Source: Bradyrhizobium sp. AZCC 1721
GTDB taxonomy: Bacteria > Pseudomonadota > Alphaproteobacteria > Rhizobiales > Xanthobacteraceae
Direction of reading: 5' to 3'
DNA length: 64,000 nt
NCBI RefSeq assembly: GCF_036924715.1
Contig: NZ_JAZHSB010000001.1
Coordinates: 1-64,000, forward strand
Each line of letters opens with the position of its first letter. Within the stretch, counting starts at the first letter, position 1. The translations under genes were made by a program, and so were the position numbers. The notes beneath the pieces were generated by a model. The model searched no databases and had not been told where the DNA came from. It was given only the letters and a program-made list of their open reading frames with translations. This document shows, in pieces, positions 8,330 to 17,466 of the stretch.

Positions 8330-10186
8330 ATGGCTGCTCAAGGTTCGCCCGCCGAAGGTAACGGCAAAGCCACCAGGGCCAGTGGCCCGGCCAGCAACGG
8401 AAAAGCCTATCCGATCGAGGACCACACCTACGACGTCGTGGTCGTCGGCGCCGGCGGCGCCGGCCTGCGCGCCGTGGTCGGCTGCAGCGAGGCTGGCCTG
8501 CGTACCGCCTGCATTACAAAAGTGTTCCCGACACGCTCGCATACGGTCGCGGCCCAAGGCGGCATTTCGGCTTCGCTCGGCAACATGCATCAGGACGACT
8601 GGCGCTGGCACATGTACGACACCGTCAAGGGGTCGGACTGGCTCGGCGACCAGGACGCGATCGAATACATGGTGCGCAACGCGCCGGAAGCCGTCTACGA
8701 GCTGGAGCATTGGGGCGTGCCGTTCTCGCGCACCGAGGACGGCAAGATCTACCAGCGTCCGTTCGGCGGCATGACGATGGACTACGGCAAGGGCCAGGCG
8801 CAGCGCACTTGCGCCGCCGCCGACCGCACCGGTCACGCCATGCTGCACACGATGTACGGCCAGGCGCTGCGCCATTCGGCCGAGTTCTACATCGAATTCT
8901 TCGCCATCGACCTGATCATGGACGACCAGGGCGTCTGCCGCGGCGTCATCGCGCTCAAGCTCGACGACGGCACGTTGCACCGCTTCCGTGCCCAGACCAC
9001 GATTCTCGCCACCGGCGGCTATGGCCGCGCCTATGCCTCCTGCACTTCGGCGCATACCTGCACCGGCGACGGCGGCGGCATGGTGCTGCGCGCCGGCCTG
9101 CCGCTGCAGGACATGGAGTTCGTCCAGTTCCACCCGACCGGGATTTACGGTGCCGGCTGTCTCGTCACCGAGGGCGCGCGCGGCGAAGGCGGCTATCTCG
9201 TCAATTCCGAGGGCGAGCGCTTCATGGAACGCTATGCGCCCTCCGCCAAGGACCTCGCTTCGCGCGACGTGGTCTCGCGCTCGATGACCATCGAGATCCG
9301 CGAAGGCCGCGGCGTCGGCAAGAAGAAGGACCACATCTATCTGCACCTCGATCATCTCGATCCGAAGGTGCTGCAGGAACGGCTGCCCGGCATTTCCGAA
9401 TCGGCGAAGATCTTCGCCAATGTCGACGTCACCCGGGAGCCGATTCCGATCGTGCCGACCGTGCACTACAACATGGGCGGCATTCCCACCAATTATCACG
9501 CCGAAGTCCTGACCAAGAAGGACGGCGACGACAATGCCGTGGTGCCGGGCCTGATGGCGATCGGCGAAGCAGCCTGCGTGTCCGTGCACGGCGCCAACCG
9601 GCTCGGCTCCAACTCGCTGATCGACCTCGTCGTGTTCGGCCGCGCCGCCGCGCTGCGGCTGGCGGAAAAGCTGACGCCGAACGGCAAGCAGCCCGAACTG
9701 CCGAAGGATTCCGCCGACATGGCACTCGGACGGCTCGATCATTACCGCCATGCCTCCGGCGGCACGCCGACCGCGAAGCTGCGGGACAGCATGCAGCACG
9801 TGATGCAGAACAATTGCGCGGTGTTCCGCACCGGCGAAATCCTTCACGAGGGCCAGAACCTGATTCACAAGGTGCATGGCGGCATCGGCGACATCGCGAC
9901 CACCGACCGCTCGCTGGTGTGGAATTCCGACCTGATCGAGACGCTCGAATTCGATAATCTGATCGTGCAGGCGGTGGTTACCATGGATTCGGCGGCGAAC
10001 CGCACCGAAAGCCGCGGCGCCCATGCGCGCGAGGACTTTGCCGAGCGCGACGACAAGAACTGGATGAAGCACACGCTGGCCTGGATCGATCCGAACGGCA
10101 AGACCGTGATCGATTACCGCCCGGTGCACGACTACACGATGACGAACGACGTCCAGTACATCCCGCCGAAGGCGCGGGTGTATTGA
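8330..10186 (+). CDS. sdhA: Succinate dehydrogenase flavoprotein subunit
   Basis: Catalytic flavoprotein of complex II, which oxidises succinate to fumarate on the cytoplasmic face of the inner membrane. It has 618 residues, the family length. The Rossmann motif GAGGAGLRA is at 40-48, and His71 in [10 protein letters not shown] is the covalent FAD attachment site. The substrate-site stretches [21 protein letters not shown] and [21 protein letters not shown] are intact. It lies between sdhD (3-base gap) and sdhB (24-base gap). Nothing unusual is seen. Confidence 0.97.
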   Translation: MAAQGSPAEGNGKATRASGPASNGKAYPIEDHTYDVVVVGAGGAGLRAVVGCSEAGLRTACITKVFPTRSHTVAAQGGISASLGNMHQDDWRWHMYDTVKGSDWLGDQDAIEYMVRNAPEAVYELEHWGVPFSRTEDGKIYQRPFGGMTMDYGKGQAQRTCAAADRTGHAMLHTMYGQALRHSAEFYIEFFAIDLIMDDQGVCRGVIALKLDDGTLHRFRAQTTILATGGYGRAYASCTSAHTCTGDGGGMVLRAGLPLQDMEFVQFHPTGIYGAGCLVTEGARGEGGYLVNSEGERFMERYAPSAKDLASRDVVSRSMTIEIREGRGVGKKKDHIYLHLDHLDPKVLQERLPGISESAKIFANVDVTREPIPIVPTVHYNMGGIPTNYHAEVLTKKDGDDNAVVPGLMAIGEAACVSVHGANRLGSNSLIDLVVFGRAAALRLAEKLTPNGKQPELPKDSADMALGRLDHYRHASGGTPTAKLRDSMQHVMQNNCAVFRTGEILHEGQNLIHKVHGGIGDIATTDRSLVWNSDLIETLEFDNLIVQAVVTMDSAANRTESRGAHAREDFAERDDKNWMKHTLAWIDPNGKTVIDYRPVHDYTMTNDVQYIPPKARVY

Positions 10187-10210
10187 TGACGACAGCGAAG
10201 GCTTGCAAGC

Positions 10211-10996
10211 ATGGCTGAATTCACGCTTCCGAAAAATTCGAAGATCACCGGCGGCAAGGCCTGGCCGAAGCCGGCAAGCGCGACCGAGACGCGCGAGTTC
10301 CGGGTCTATCGCTGGAATCCGGACGACGGCAAGAACCCGAGCATCGACACCTATCATGTCGACATCAACGATTGCGGGCCGATGGTGCTCGACGGCCTGA
10401 TCTGGATCAAGAACAACATCGACCCCACGCTGACCTTCCGCCGCTCCTGCCGCGAAGGCGTCTGCGGCTCCTGTGCCATGAACATCGACGGCCAGAACAC
10501 GCTGGCTTGCACCAAGTCGATGCACGACGTGGCCGCAGGTGGCGCGGTGAAAGTCAATCCGCTGCCGCATCAGCCTGTCGTGAAGGACCTGGTGCCCGAC
10601 CTCACGAACTTCTACGCGCAATATGCCTCGATCGAGCCGTGGCTGCAGACCACGACGCCGACGCCGCAGAAGGAATGGAAGCAAAGCCACGAGGACCGTG
10701 AAAAGCTCGACGGCCTTTACGAGTGCATCCTGTGCGCCTGCTGCTCGACTTCCTGCCCGAGCTACTGGTGGAACAGCGAACGCTTCCTCGGGCCCGCCGC
10801 GCTGCTGCAGGCGACGCGCTGGGTGAAGGATTCCCGCGATGAAGCGACCGGCCAACGGCTCGACAACCTCGAAGACCCGTTCCGGCTCTACCGCTGCCAC
10901 ACCATCATGAACTGCGCCAAGGCCTGCCCGAAGGGCCTGAACCCGTCGGAAGCCATTGCCGAACTCAAGCTGAAGATGGTCGAGCGCCAGATCTAG
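10211..10996 (+). CDS. sdhB: Succinate dehydrogenase iron-sulfur subunit
   Basis: Electron-transfer subunit of complex II with three Fe-S clusters, 261 residues. Cysteines 80, 85, 88 and 100 ([12 protein letters not shown]...LAC) bind the 2Fe-2S cluster. [11 protein letters not shown] begins the 4Fe-4S site and [14 protein letters not shown] completes the 4Fe-4S and 3Fe-4S sites. Last gene of sdhCDAB. A weak inverted repeat (11029-11036 with 11053-11060) lies about 35 bases after the stop but has no T-run, so it is not a convincing terminator. Confidence 0.97.
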   Translation: MAEFTLPKNSKITGGKAWPKPASATETREFRVYRWNPDDGKNPSIDTYHVDINDCGPMVLDGLIWIKNNIDPTLTFRRSCREGVCGSCAMNIDGQNTLACTKSMHDVAAGGAVKVNPLPHQPVVKDLVPDLTNFYAQYASIEPWLQTTTPTPQKEWKQSHEDREKLDGLYECILCACCSTSCPSYWWNSERFLGPAALLQATRWVKDSRDEATGQRLDNLEDPFRLYRCHTIMNCAKACPKGLNPSEAIAELKLKMVERQI

Positions 10997-11149
10997 CCGT
11001 GGTGCCGTAGATTTGGGGAACGCGAACGGCCGGATTTGAATCTATTATGATCAATCCGGCTTGACCGCCCGAAGCGCAAGTTCCCTTCGCCGCTCCGCTT
11101 TATTCCTCGCACGACTTTGCGTTAAGCTTGGCACGAAGCCGGAGCGAGC

Positions 11150-13303
11150 GTGCAGACCGCGCAACCTAATTCGCTGAGACTGCTGCAATGGATGATGGTC
11201 GCCTCATTGGCGCTTCCGTTGGCGCTCTTTGTATTTGCATCCGCTGTCTCCTGGGTCTCGATCCGCGAAACGGCCGACCGTGAAATCGAGCGCACGCTGG
11301 ATGTCGCGCACGAGCATGCGCTGAAAGTATTCGAGACCATCGACCGCAGCCTGTCGGAGATCGCCGAGATCATCCGCGACCTTCCCGACGCTGACATCGT
11401 TGCCCGCGAACAAGCGCTGCATTTGCGGCTGAAGCAGTTGGTCGCCTCCCTGCCGCAGGTGAAGTCGGCCTGGATATTCGACGCCAAGGGCCACGCGCTC
11501 GTCAACAGCCTCGTCGTCCCGGCGCCCGAGATCGATTTTTCCGACCGGGACTATTTCAAAGCCCACGTCGCCGGCGATATCGGAACCTATATTGGCGAGG
11601 CGCTCACGCCACGGCCGCCCTATCAGGGCGCGGCATTCTTCGGCGTCGGCAGACGGCGCCCGAGCGAGGACGGCAGCTTCGCAGGTGTGATCCAGACCTC
11701 CGTGCTGCCGGAATATTTCGAAAATTACTACGCCCGGATCGGCCGCGAGCCGGGCAGTTTCTTCGCGGTCGGTCGCGCGGACGGCGCCGTGCTAGCTCGC
11801 TTTCCCGCTGCAGGCCGCGAGGTCCGTCTCGACCGCAACAGCCCGATCGGAAAACTGCTCGCGGCCGATCCCAAGTCCGATCCCAAGGCCGGCCTCGTCA
11901 CCGTGACCTCATCGACCGACGGCATCGAACGGCGCCTCGGATATCAGCGGCTGGCCGAATACCCGATCTATGTCAGCGCCGGCCTCGAGACGTCGGTGAT
12001 CCGGGCGCGCTGGCTGTCCACCATGAGCCAGCACCTGATTTTCGGTGCGCCGGCCACCGCGCTGCTGTTTGCCCTTCTGGGGCTGGCCTTGCGCCGGACG
12101 CGCCACCTTTATTTCGAGGCCGAGAAGCGCCGGGTGGCCGAGGAAGCGTTGAAGCACGGTCAGCGGCTGGAGGCGCTGGGCCAGTTGACCGGCGGTGTTG
12201 CGCACGACTTCAATAATCTGCTGACGGTGATCCGCGCTTCCGTGGACCTGTTGCGGCGGCCCGACCTGCCGGAACAGCGGCGGCTGCGCTATATCGATGC
12301 GATCTCGGATACGGTGACCCGCGCCGCCAAGCTGACCGGGCAATTGCTGGCCTTCGCGCGGCGGCAGACGTTGAAGCCGGAGGTGTTCGACGTCGGGCGG
12401 ACCGTGCAGATGCTGAGTGAAATGATCGGCACCCTGATCGGTTCGCGCATCGAAATTGTCATCCTTGGGCCGGAAGAACCGTGCTTGGTCAACGCCGACG
12501 CCGGCCAGTTCGAAACCGCCATCATCAACATGGCCGTGAACGCGCGGGACGCTATGGAAAGCCGCGGACGGCTGACGATTGCGGTCGGAATGGCGGCCAG
12601 CCTGCCCAATGCCGCCCCGCAGCCGCAGCATCCATATGGTTATGTGACCGTATCCGTCGCCGATACCGGCAGCGGTATTCCGCCGGACCAGGTCGAACGT
12701 ATTTTCGAACCCTTCTTCACGACCAAGCAGGCCGGCCATGGCACCGGGCTCGGCCTGTCGCAGGTATTCGGCTTCGCCAAGCAATCCGACGGCGAAGTGG
12801 CTGTGTCCAGCGAAGTGGGCAAGGGCAGCATTTTCACGCTGTATCTGCCGCGCACCGCCGGCAGCGGCAAATCGCGACAAACGCCGGCAGCAGATGCCGC
12901 GGCGATCGACGGAAGCGGGATGTCGGTGCTCGTGGTCGAGGACAATGCCGAGGTCGGACGCTTCGCCACCGACGCGCTGGCCGAACTCGGCTACGCCACC
13001 AGGCTCGTCGGCAACGCCGTGCATGCACTCGAAGAACTGGCGGCCGGCGCCGAGCATTTCGATGCCGTGTTCACCGACGTCGTGATGCCCGGCATGACCG
13101 GCATTGAACTCGCCCAGGAAGTCCGCCGCCGCCATCCCGACCTGCCGGTGGTGCTGACCAGCGGCTACAGCCACGTGCTGTCGGAGCACGGCAGCTACGG
13201 TTTCGAGCTGCTGCAAAAGCCCTACTCGATCGAGCAGCTCTCCCATGTGCTGCACCGGGTTGGCCGGCGGAAGGTAGAGCCGAGCGCGGAAACGCGAGCG
13301 TGA
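11150..13303 (+). CDS. Hybrid sensor histidine kinase with receiver domain
   Basis: Membrane-bound two-component sensor of 717 residues. Order: transmembrane segment (about 13-35), periplasmic PDC/dCache-like sensor domain (about 40-290), second transmembrane segment (about 298-318), then HisKA with the phosphorylated His352 in GGVAHDFNNLL. Next come an HATPase domain (NMAVNARDAM, DTGSGIPP, GTGLGLSQVFG) and a C-terminal receiver with the phosphoacceptor Asp643 in FTDVVMPGM. The start is GTG at 11150 behind GGAGCGAG. It stands alone between sdhB and an ABC transporter, with no partner response regulator nearby. The ligand is unknown; PDC domains often sense small carboxylates or amino acids. 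Confidence 0.9.
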   Translation: MQTAQPNSLRLLQWMMVASLALPLALFVFASAVSWVSIRETADREIERTLDVAHEHALKVFETIDRSLSEIAEIIRDLPDADIVAREQALHLRLKQLVASLPQVKSAWIFDAKGHALVNSLVVPAPEIDFSDRDYFKAHVAGDIGTYIGEALTPRPPYQGAAFFGVGRRRPSEDGSFAGVIQTSVLPEYFENYYARIGREPGSFFAVGRADGAVLARFPAAGREVRLDRNSPIGKLLAADPKSDPKAGLVTVTSSTDGIERRLGYQRLAEYPIYVSAGLETSVIRARWLSTMSQHLIFGAPATALLFALLGLALRRTRHLYFEAEKRRVAEEALKHGQRLEALGQLTGGVAHDFNNLLTVIRASVDLLRRPDLPEQRRLRYIDAISDTVTRAAKLTGQLLAFARRQTLKPEVFDVGRTVQMLSEMIGTLIGSRIEIVILGPEEPCLVNADAGQFETAIINMAVNARDAMESRGRLTIAVGMAASLPNAAPQPQHPYGYVTVSVADTGSGIPPDQVERIFEPFFTTKQAGHGTGLGLSQVFGFAKQSDGEVAVSSEVGKGSIFTLYLPRTAGSGKSRQTPAADAAAIDGSGMSVLVVEDNAEVGRFATDALAELGYATRLVGNAVHALEELAAGAEHFDAVFTDVVMPGMTGIELAQEVRRRHPDLPVVLTSGYSHVLSEHGSYGFELLQKPYSIEQLSHVLHRVGRRKVEPSAETRA

Positions 13304-13346
13304 TCCAGGCGCCGTAAGTGCCAATGATTGGCTTCGGCGTTTTCCA

Positions 13347-13362
13347 CGTCATTGCAATGACG
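13347..13362. repeat. Perfect 16-base palindrome, core of repeat family A
   Basis: CGTCATTGCAATGACG is fully self-complementary and equals the outer ends of the family A elements joined together, so it may be a collapsed copy. It lies between the sensor kinase and the ABC transporter. Confidence 0.5.
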
Positions 13363-13421
13363 GCGGAGGGATACTCGGACAACCAGCGGGAACCATCTGA
13401 TTTCCCTTACGTTATCGCGGC

Positions 13422-15416
13422 ATGGCCAGACCCGATGTGAAGCCCAAGCCATCTGTCAGGAAATCCTCAGCCAAGAAATCCCCTGAGAAACAAGAAGATT
13501 CGGAGTTCGTGGACGTCACGGCGGAAGGCGGTGAACGTGTCGAACCGCCGCCGCCGGAGGTCGTCGAGCCCGATCCGGAAATGTCTCCGGAGGAGGCCGA
13601 GCAGGCCCGCAAAAATTATCTGCTGACGCGGTTCTGGATCAGCGCGCGCGGCTATTGGGGCAGCGGCGGCGACCGGCTGGCGTGGCTGCTATCGATCGGC
13701 CTGCTGCTCCTGATCGTCACCAATGTCGGATTTCAGTACGGCATCAATGTCTGGCATCGCGCAATCTTCGACGCCATCGAAAGGCGCGACGCCGCGACCG
13801 TCTATTTTCTCACCGCGGTGTTCTTTCCGCTGGCCATCGGCAGCGCGTTACTCGGCGTGGCCCAGGTGTTCGCCCGCATGGGCATTCAACGGCGCTGGCG
13901 CGCCTGGCTCACGAATGCGGTGATCTCGCGCTGGCTGGCCAACGGCCGCTACTATCAACTCAACCTGGTCGGCGGCGATCATCAGAATCCCGAATACCGC
14001 ATCGCCGAGGATTTGCGGATCGCGACCGATTCGCCGGTGGATTTCGTCGCCGGCGTCACATCGGCGTTTCTGTCAGCCGCCACCTTCATCGTCGTGCTCT
14101 GGACCATCGGCGGCGCTCTCACGATCACGCTGGTCGACTCGACCGTCACCATCCCCGGCTTCCTCGTGATCGCCGCGATCGTCTACGCTGCGATCGCTTC
14201 GGGCTCGATCACGGCGATCGGACGAAGCTTCGTGCAGGTGTCCGAAAACAAGAACCAGGCCGAGGCCGAATACCGCTATGTCCTGACCCGCGTGCGCGAG
14301 AACGGCGAGAGCATCGCGCTGCTCGGCGGCGAAGAGGAAGAGCGCGACGGCATCAACAAGACATTCTCAAAAGTGCTGCAGCAATGGGCGCGGCTCGCCG
14401 GCCAGCACATGCGCACCACGCTGGTGTCGCAGGGATCGCACCTCATCGCTCCGGTGGTTCCGATACTATTGTGCGCGCCAAAATTTCTCGAGGGCAGCAT
14501 GACGCTGGGCCAGGTGATGCAGGCGGCATCCGCCTTCACCATCGTGCAAACCGCGTTCGGCTGGCTGGTCGATAATTATCCGCGGCTGGCCGACTGGAAC
14601 GCCTGCGCGCGCCGCATCGCTTCGCTGATGATGTCGCTCGACGGCCTGGAGCGTGCCGAGCAGGGCGACGGCATCGGCCGCATCCAGCGTGGGAAGACGG
14701 AAGGCGGCGCCATGCTGAGCCTCAACGATCTCTCGGTGACACTGGACGACGGCACCGCCGTCGTCGGCGAGACCGAAGTCGTGATCGAACCCGGCGAGCG
14801 ATTGCTGGTGGCCGGCGAGTCCGGCACCGGCAAGAGCACGCTGGTCCGCGCGCTCGCCGGGCTGTGGCCCTGGGGCGGCGGCAGCGTCAATTTCCATCCT
14901 GACCGCCGGCTCTTCATGCTGCCGCAAAAACCCTACATCCCCTCCGGCACGCTGCGACGCGCGATCGCCTATCCCGGCGCGGCCGACGACTGGCTCGCCG
15001 AGCAGATCTGCGATGCCCTGCACAAGGTCGGCCTCGACCATCTCAGGGAGAAGATCGAGGAAGAGGGACCATGGGACCAGACGCTGTCCGGCGGCGAGAA
15101 GCAGCGGCTGGCGTTTGCGCGCCTCCTGCTGCACAACCCCGATATCGTGGTGCTGGACGAGGCGACGTCCGCACTCGACGAAGGGAGCCAGGACAAGATG
15201 ATGGAGCTCGTCATCAAGGAATTGCCGAACGCCACCATCGTCAGCGTCGCCCATCGCGCCGAGCTGGAGGCATTCCATAGCCGCAAGATCGTGCTGGAAC
15301 GACGCAAGGGCGGCGCCAAGTTGGTCAGTGACGTCGACCTGATTCCGCGCAAGGACAAACGCCGCTTGCTCGGCCGCTTCCTGCGCCATCGGAAAGCTGC
15401 GAAGGAGGCGGCGTAG
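13422..15416 (+). CDS. SbmA/BacA-like ABC transporter (fused permease-ATPase)
   Basis: Half-size ABC transporter of 664 residues with an N-terminal membrane domain of the SbmA/BacA (ABC_membrane_2) family and a C-terminal ATPase, as in E. coli YddA and mycobacterial Rv1819c. A charged Pro/Glu-rich cytoplasmic tail (about 1-65) precedes about six transmembrane segments (about 80-350). Walker A GESGTGKS begins at 465; the LSGGEKQRLAFARLL signature, the Walker B region IVVLDEATSAL and a switch His (SVAHRAEL) follow. It probably works as a homodimer. Relatives move peptides, cobalamin or very-long-chain fatty acids, so the substrate cannot be chosen. In rhizobia BacA-type proteins matter for symbiosis, but this is the fused form, not BacA itself. 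Confidence 0.88.
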   Translation: MARPDVKPKPSVRKSSAKKSPEKQEDSEFVDVTAEGGERVEPPPPEVVEPDPEMSPEEAEQARKNYLLTRFWISARGYWGSGGDRLAWLLSIGLLLLIVTNVGFQYGINVWHRAIFDAIERRDAATVYFLTAVFFPLAIGSALLGVAQVFARMGIQRRWRAWLTNAVISRWLANGRYYQLNLVGGDHQNPEYRIAEDLRIATDSPVDFVAGVTSAFLSAATFIVVLWTIGGALTITLVDSTVTIPGFLVIAAIVYAAIASGSITAIGRSFVQVSENKNQAEAEYRYVLTRVRENGESIALLGGEEEERDGINKTFSKVLQQWARLAGQHMRTTLVSQGSHLIAPVVPILLCAPKFLEGSMTLGQVMQAASAFTIVQTAFGWLVDNYPRLADWNACARRIASLMMSLDGLERAEQGDGIGRIQRGKTEGGAMLSLNDLSVTLDDGTAVVGETEVVIEPGERLLVAGESGTGKSTLVRALAGLWPWGGGSVNFHPDRRLFMLPQKPYIPSGTLRRAIAYPGAADDWLAEQICDALHKVGLDHLREKIEEEGPWDQTLSGGEKQRLAFARLLLHNPDIVVLDEATSALDEGSQDKMMELVIKELPNATIVSVAHRAELEAFHSRKIVLERRKGGAKLVSDVDLIPRKDKRRLLGRFLRHRKAAKEAA

Positions 15417-15456
15417 GCCTCTTTCTCGCCGAGTGGCGCGCACGATCCATCCAGCC

Positions 15457-15534
15457 CGTCATTGCGAGCGCAGCGAAGCAATCCAGCTCTTCACTCGCCG
15501 CGCTATGGATTGCTTCGCTGCGTTCGCAATGACG
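15457..15534. repeat. Dispersed inverted repeat, family A short form
   Basis: Arms 15457-15485 and 15506-15534 are 29 bases each, inverted, with a single mismatch, separated by 20 bases. The outer ends read CGTCATTGCGAG, as in the longer family A copies at 25886, 43361 and 48169. It follows the ABC transporter gene and could act as a transcript end structure. Confidence 0.8.
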
Positions 15535-15635
15535 CAGATAGGCCGCAACGTACCGGTGCCCCGCCTTTGCAAGGACATAGCAGACCGATCGATCGCGACA
15601 GAAATTGAACCTGTTTCGCTGCCGTAAAACCGGCT

Positions 15636-16497
15636 ATGCATGCGCCGCTTCTATCCGAGGACCACCGTTTGACGCCCGATAACGACCCTTCGCCCGCGCC
15701 GTTCGGCGCGTTCGCCCCGAATGCCGCACAAGCCGCTATTATCTCGCTGGCCCACCGCTCGCGGCTGAAGCGCGGTGCGTTCCGGCCGATGCTGTCGCGG
15801 CTGGTGAACCTGTTGCGGACAGGGCCTGTCGACGTGCAATACCAGGGCGCTTCGTTCCGCTTCTATCATCAGGCCAGCGCCACCGAGCGCGGCGCGCTGT
15901 TCAATCCCGACTACAATCTCGAAGAACTGAATTTTCTCCGCGCGCATGTGCCCGCTGGCGGCGTATTCGTCGATGTCGGCGCCAATGTCGGCACCTATGC
16001 CGCTTGCGCTGGCGCGCCATGTCGGCGCCGGCGGCAAGGTGATCGCGATCGAGCCGCACCCAGTCACGCATGCGCGGCTTGCCTTCAACAACGCCGCCTC
16101 CGGCTACAGGCAGGTGCGGCTGGTCGCGGCCGCCGCCGGTCCCGCCGATGGCGAGTTGATGATCGAAACCGATGGCGACAATCTCGGCGCCAGCCACATC
16201 GTAACAAGCGAGGCCTCCGGCAAGGCGATCAAGGTGCCGTCGCTGCGGCTGCAGCGCATCCTGGAGGAGGCTGGTGTCTCGCATGTCGACGCGCTCAAGA
16301 TCGACGTCGAAGGATTTGAGGATCGCGTGTTGACCGGCTTCTTCGCCGACGCACCGCAGGCCTTGTGGCCCCGCGCGATCGTGATCGAGCATCTGTCGAA
16401 GGACGAATGGCAGCAAGACTGCATCGCCGACATGCGCTCGCGGGGTTATGCCGAGACCGGCAAGACCCGCAGCAACACGCTGTTGGCGCGAGGCTGA
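15636..16497 (+). pseudogene. FkbM-family methyltransferase, frameshifted
   Basis: SAM-dependent methyltransferase of the FkbM family whose reading frame is broken by a one-base shift near 16002. The first frame (from the ATG at 15636) gives the N-terminal part through FVDVGANVGTYA, the SAM-binding glycine motif. The second frame continues exactly there with LALARHVGAGGKVIAIEPHP and runs through KIDVEGFEDRVL to a stop at 16497. Joined, they make about 286 residues with no missing piece, so the lesion is recent or is a sequencing error. FkbM enzymes O-methylate sugars or polyketides. The neighbours (ABC exporter, VOC protein) do not reveal a pathway. Confidence 0.8.
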
Positions 16498-16539
16498 ATT
16501 TCCGTTGCGAACCCATCACTCAAATCGCAGGAGAGCTTG

Positions 16540-16926
16540 ATGATCGACCACATCGGATTTCCGGTTTCGGATTATGAACGTTCCAAGGCCTTCTATCTGA
16601 AAGCCCTGGCGCCGCTCGACTACACCCTCGTGATGGAAGTCACGCAGGAACAACACAGCCACGAACCCGCCGCAGGTTTCGGCGCCAATGGCAAGCCCGA
16701 TTTCTGGATCGGCGGCGAGGGCGGAATGGACAAGCCGCTGCATGTCGCGATCGTGGCGAAGGACCGCGCCACGGTTGACGCCTTCTACAAGGCGGCAATG
16801 GCCGCGGGCGGGCGCGATAACGGTGCACCGGGGATCCGCGCGATCTATCATCCGAACTATTACGGCGCGTTCGTGCTCGATCCCGACGGGCACAACATCG
16901 AGGCTGTCTGCCACGCACCCGAGTAG
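16540..16926 (+). CDS. VOC (glyoxalase/dioxygenase) superfamily protein
   Basis: Single-module vicinal-oxygen-chelate protein of 128 residues. Metal-ligand candidates are His4 in DHIGF, the His of PLHVAIVA and the Glu of GHNIEAVCH, in the positions used by glyoxalase I and related enzymes. The DYERSKAFYLKALAPL opening and the YYGAFVLDPDGHNIE ending are typical. ATG 16540 is chosen over a TTG one codon earlier; an AGGAGAG ribosome site lies just upstream. The substrate is not predictable; relatives include fosfomycin resistance proteins and glyoxalases. Confidence 0.85.
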   Translation: MIDHIGFPVSDYERSKAFYLKALAPLDYTLVMEVTQEQHSHEPAAGFGANGKPDFWIGGEGGMDKPLHVAIVAKDRATVDAFYKAAMAAGGRDNGAPGIRAIYHPNYYGAFVLDPDGHNIEAVCHAPE

Positions 16927-17009
16927 CTCGGTTCCATTATTGGATCATGCGGGAACTTGACGCCCGCGTCGCCGTTATCGCTCCCGGAACTTGTAGTCCG
17001 GGAGATCTG

Positions 17010-17240
17010 ATGCCGATTGAACCGCCGGAAGTACCGCCGGCGACACCGGGACAACCGACGGAGCCGCCGCGCGAGGAGCCACCGGGCCGTCCTCGTCCGG
17101 AGGTGCCGCCACCGGTGCATGAACCGGGCCGGCCGCCCCAGCCGCGGGAATTGCCGGGCGAGATGCCAGACGAGCTACCAGTGCGGGGGCCGAATGGCCC
17201 GCGAACACCTAACCCAGCCACCGATCCGGGGACCGAATGA
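17010..17240 (+). CDS. Small proline-rich hypothetical protein
   Basis: A 76-residue protein of which about a third is proline, with many Glu and Arg residues (EPPEVPPATPGQPTEPP and similar). It has no signal peptide, membrane segment or Cys, and is expected to be disordered. The ATG at 17010 follows GGGAG with good spacing, which favours it over an in-frame ATG at 16947. I do not recognise a family. It precedes the proline-rich OmpA-type gene by about 230 bases, so both may act in the envelope, but that is only a guess from composition. Confidence 0.55.
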   Translation: MPIEPPEVPPATPGQPTEPPREEPPGRPRPEVPPPVHEPGRPPQPRELPGEMPDELPVRGPNGPRTPNPATDPGTE

Positions 17241-17242
17241 TA

Positions 17243-17266
17243 CAAACTTTGAAACAAACTTTGAAA
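17243..17266 (+). repeat. 12-base tandem duplication
   Basis: CAAACTTTGAAA is repeated twice without mismatch directly after the small proline-rich gene. The AT-rich composition contrasts with the surroundings. Confidence 0.6.
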
Positions 17267-17466
17267 GCACCGTCTGAACGCGCAATGAACGAGGGGCCAT
17301 GCAACCCTTTGCTTTCATGAAATAAAAAGCTACGGGCGATTTGTAAGCCGCCATAATCCGGCCTAATGATTAGCTGCTGATCGACCAACTGATACGTCAA
17401 CACGGCACTTCCGTTACTGCCGGGCCTTTTCCACTGCCAGGCCTTTTCCGGGGACCAAAGGACATC

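Noticed and set aside
8312..10900. An 862-codon open frame on the minus strand opposite sdhA and sdhB
   Set aside because: It is antisense to well-conserved complex II genes, rich in His/Arg/Val with no family match, and arises from third-position GC bias.
11029..11060. Inverted repeat after sdhB as a terminator
   Set aside because: Eight-base stem with a 16-base loop and no T-run; too weak to call.
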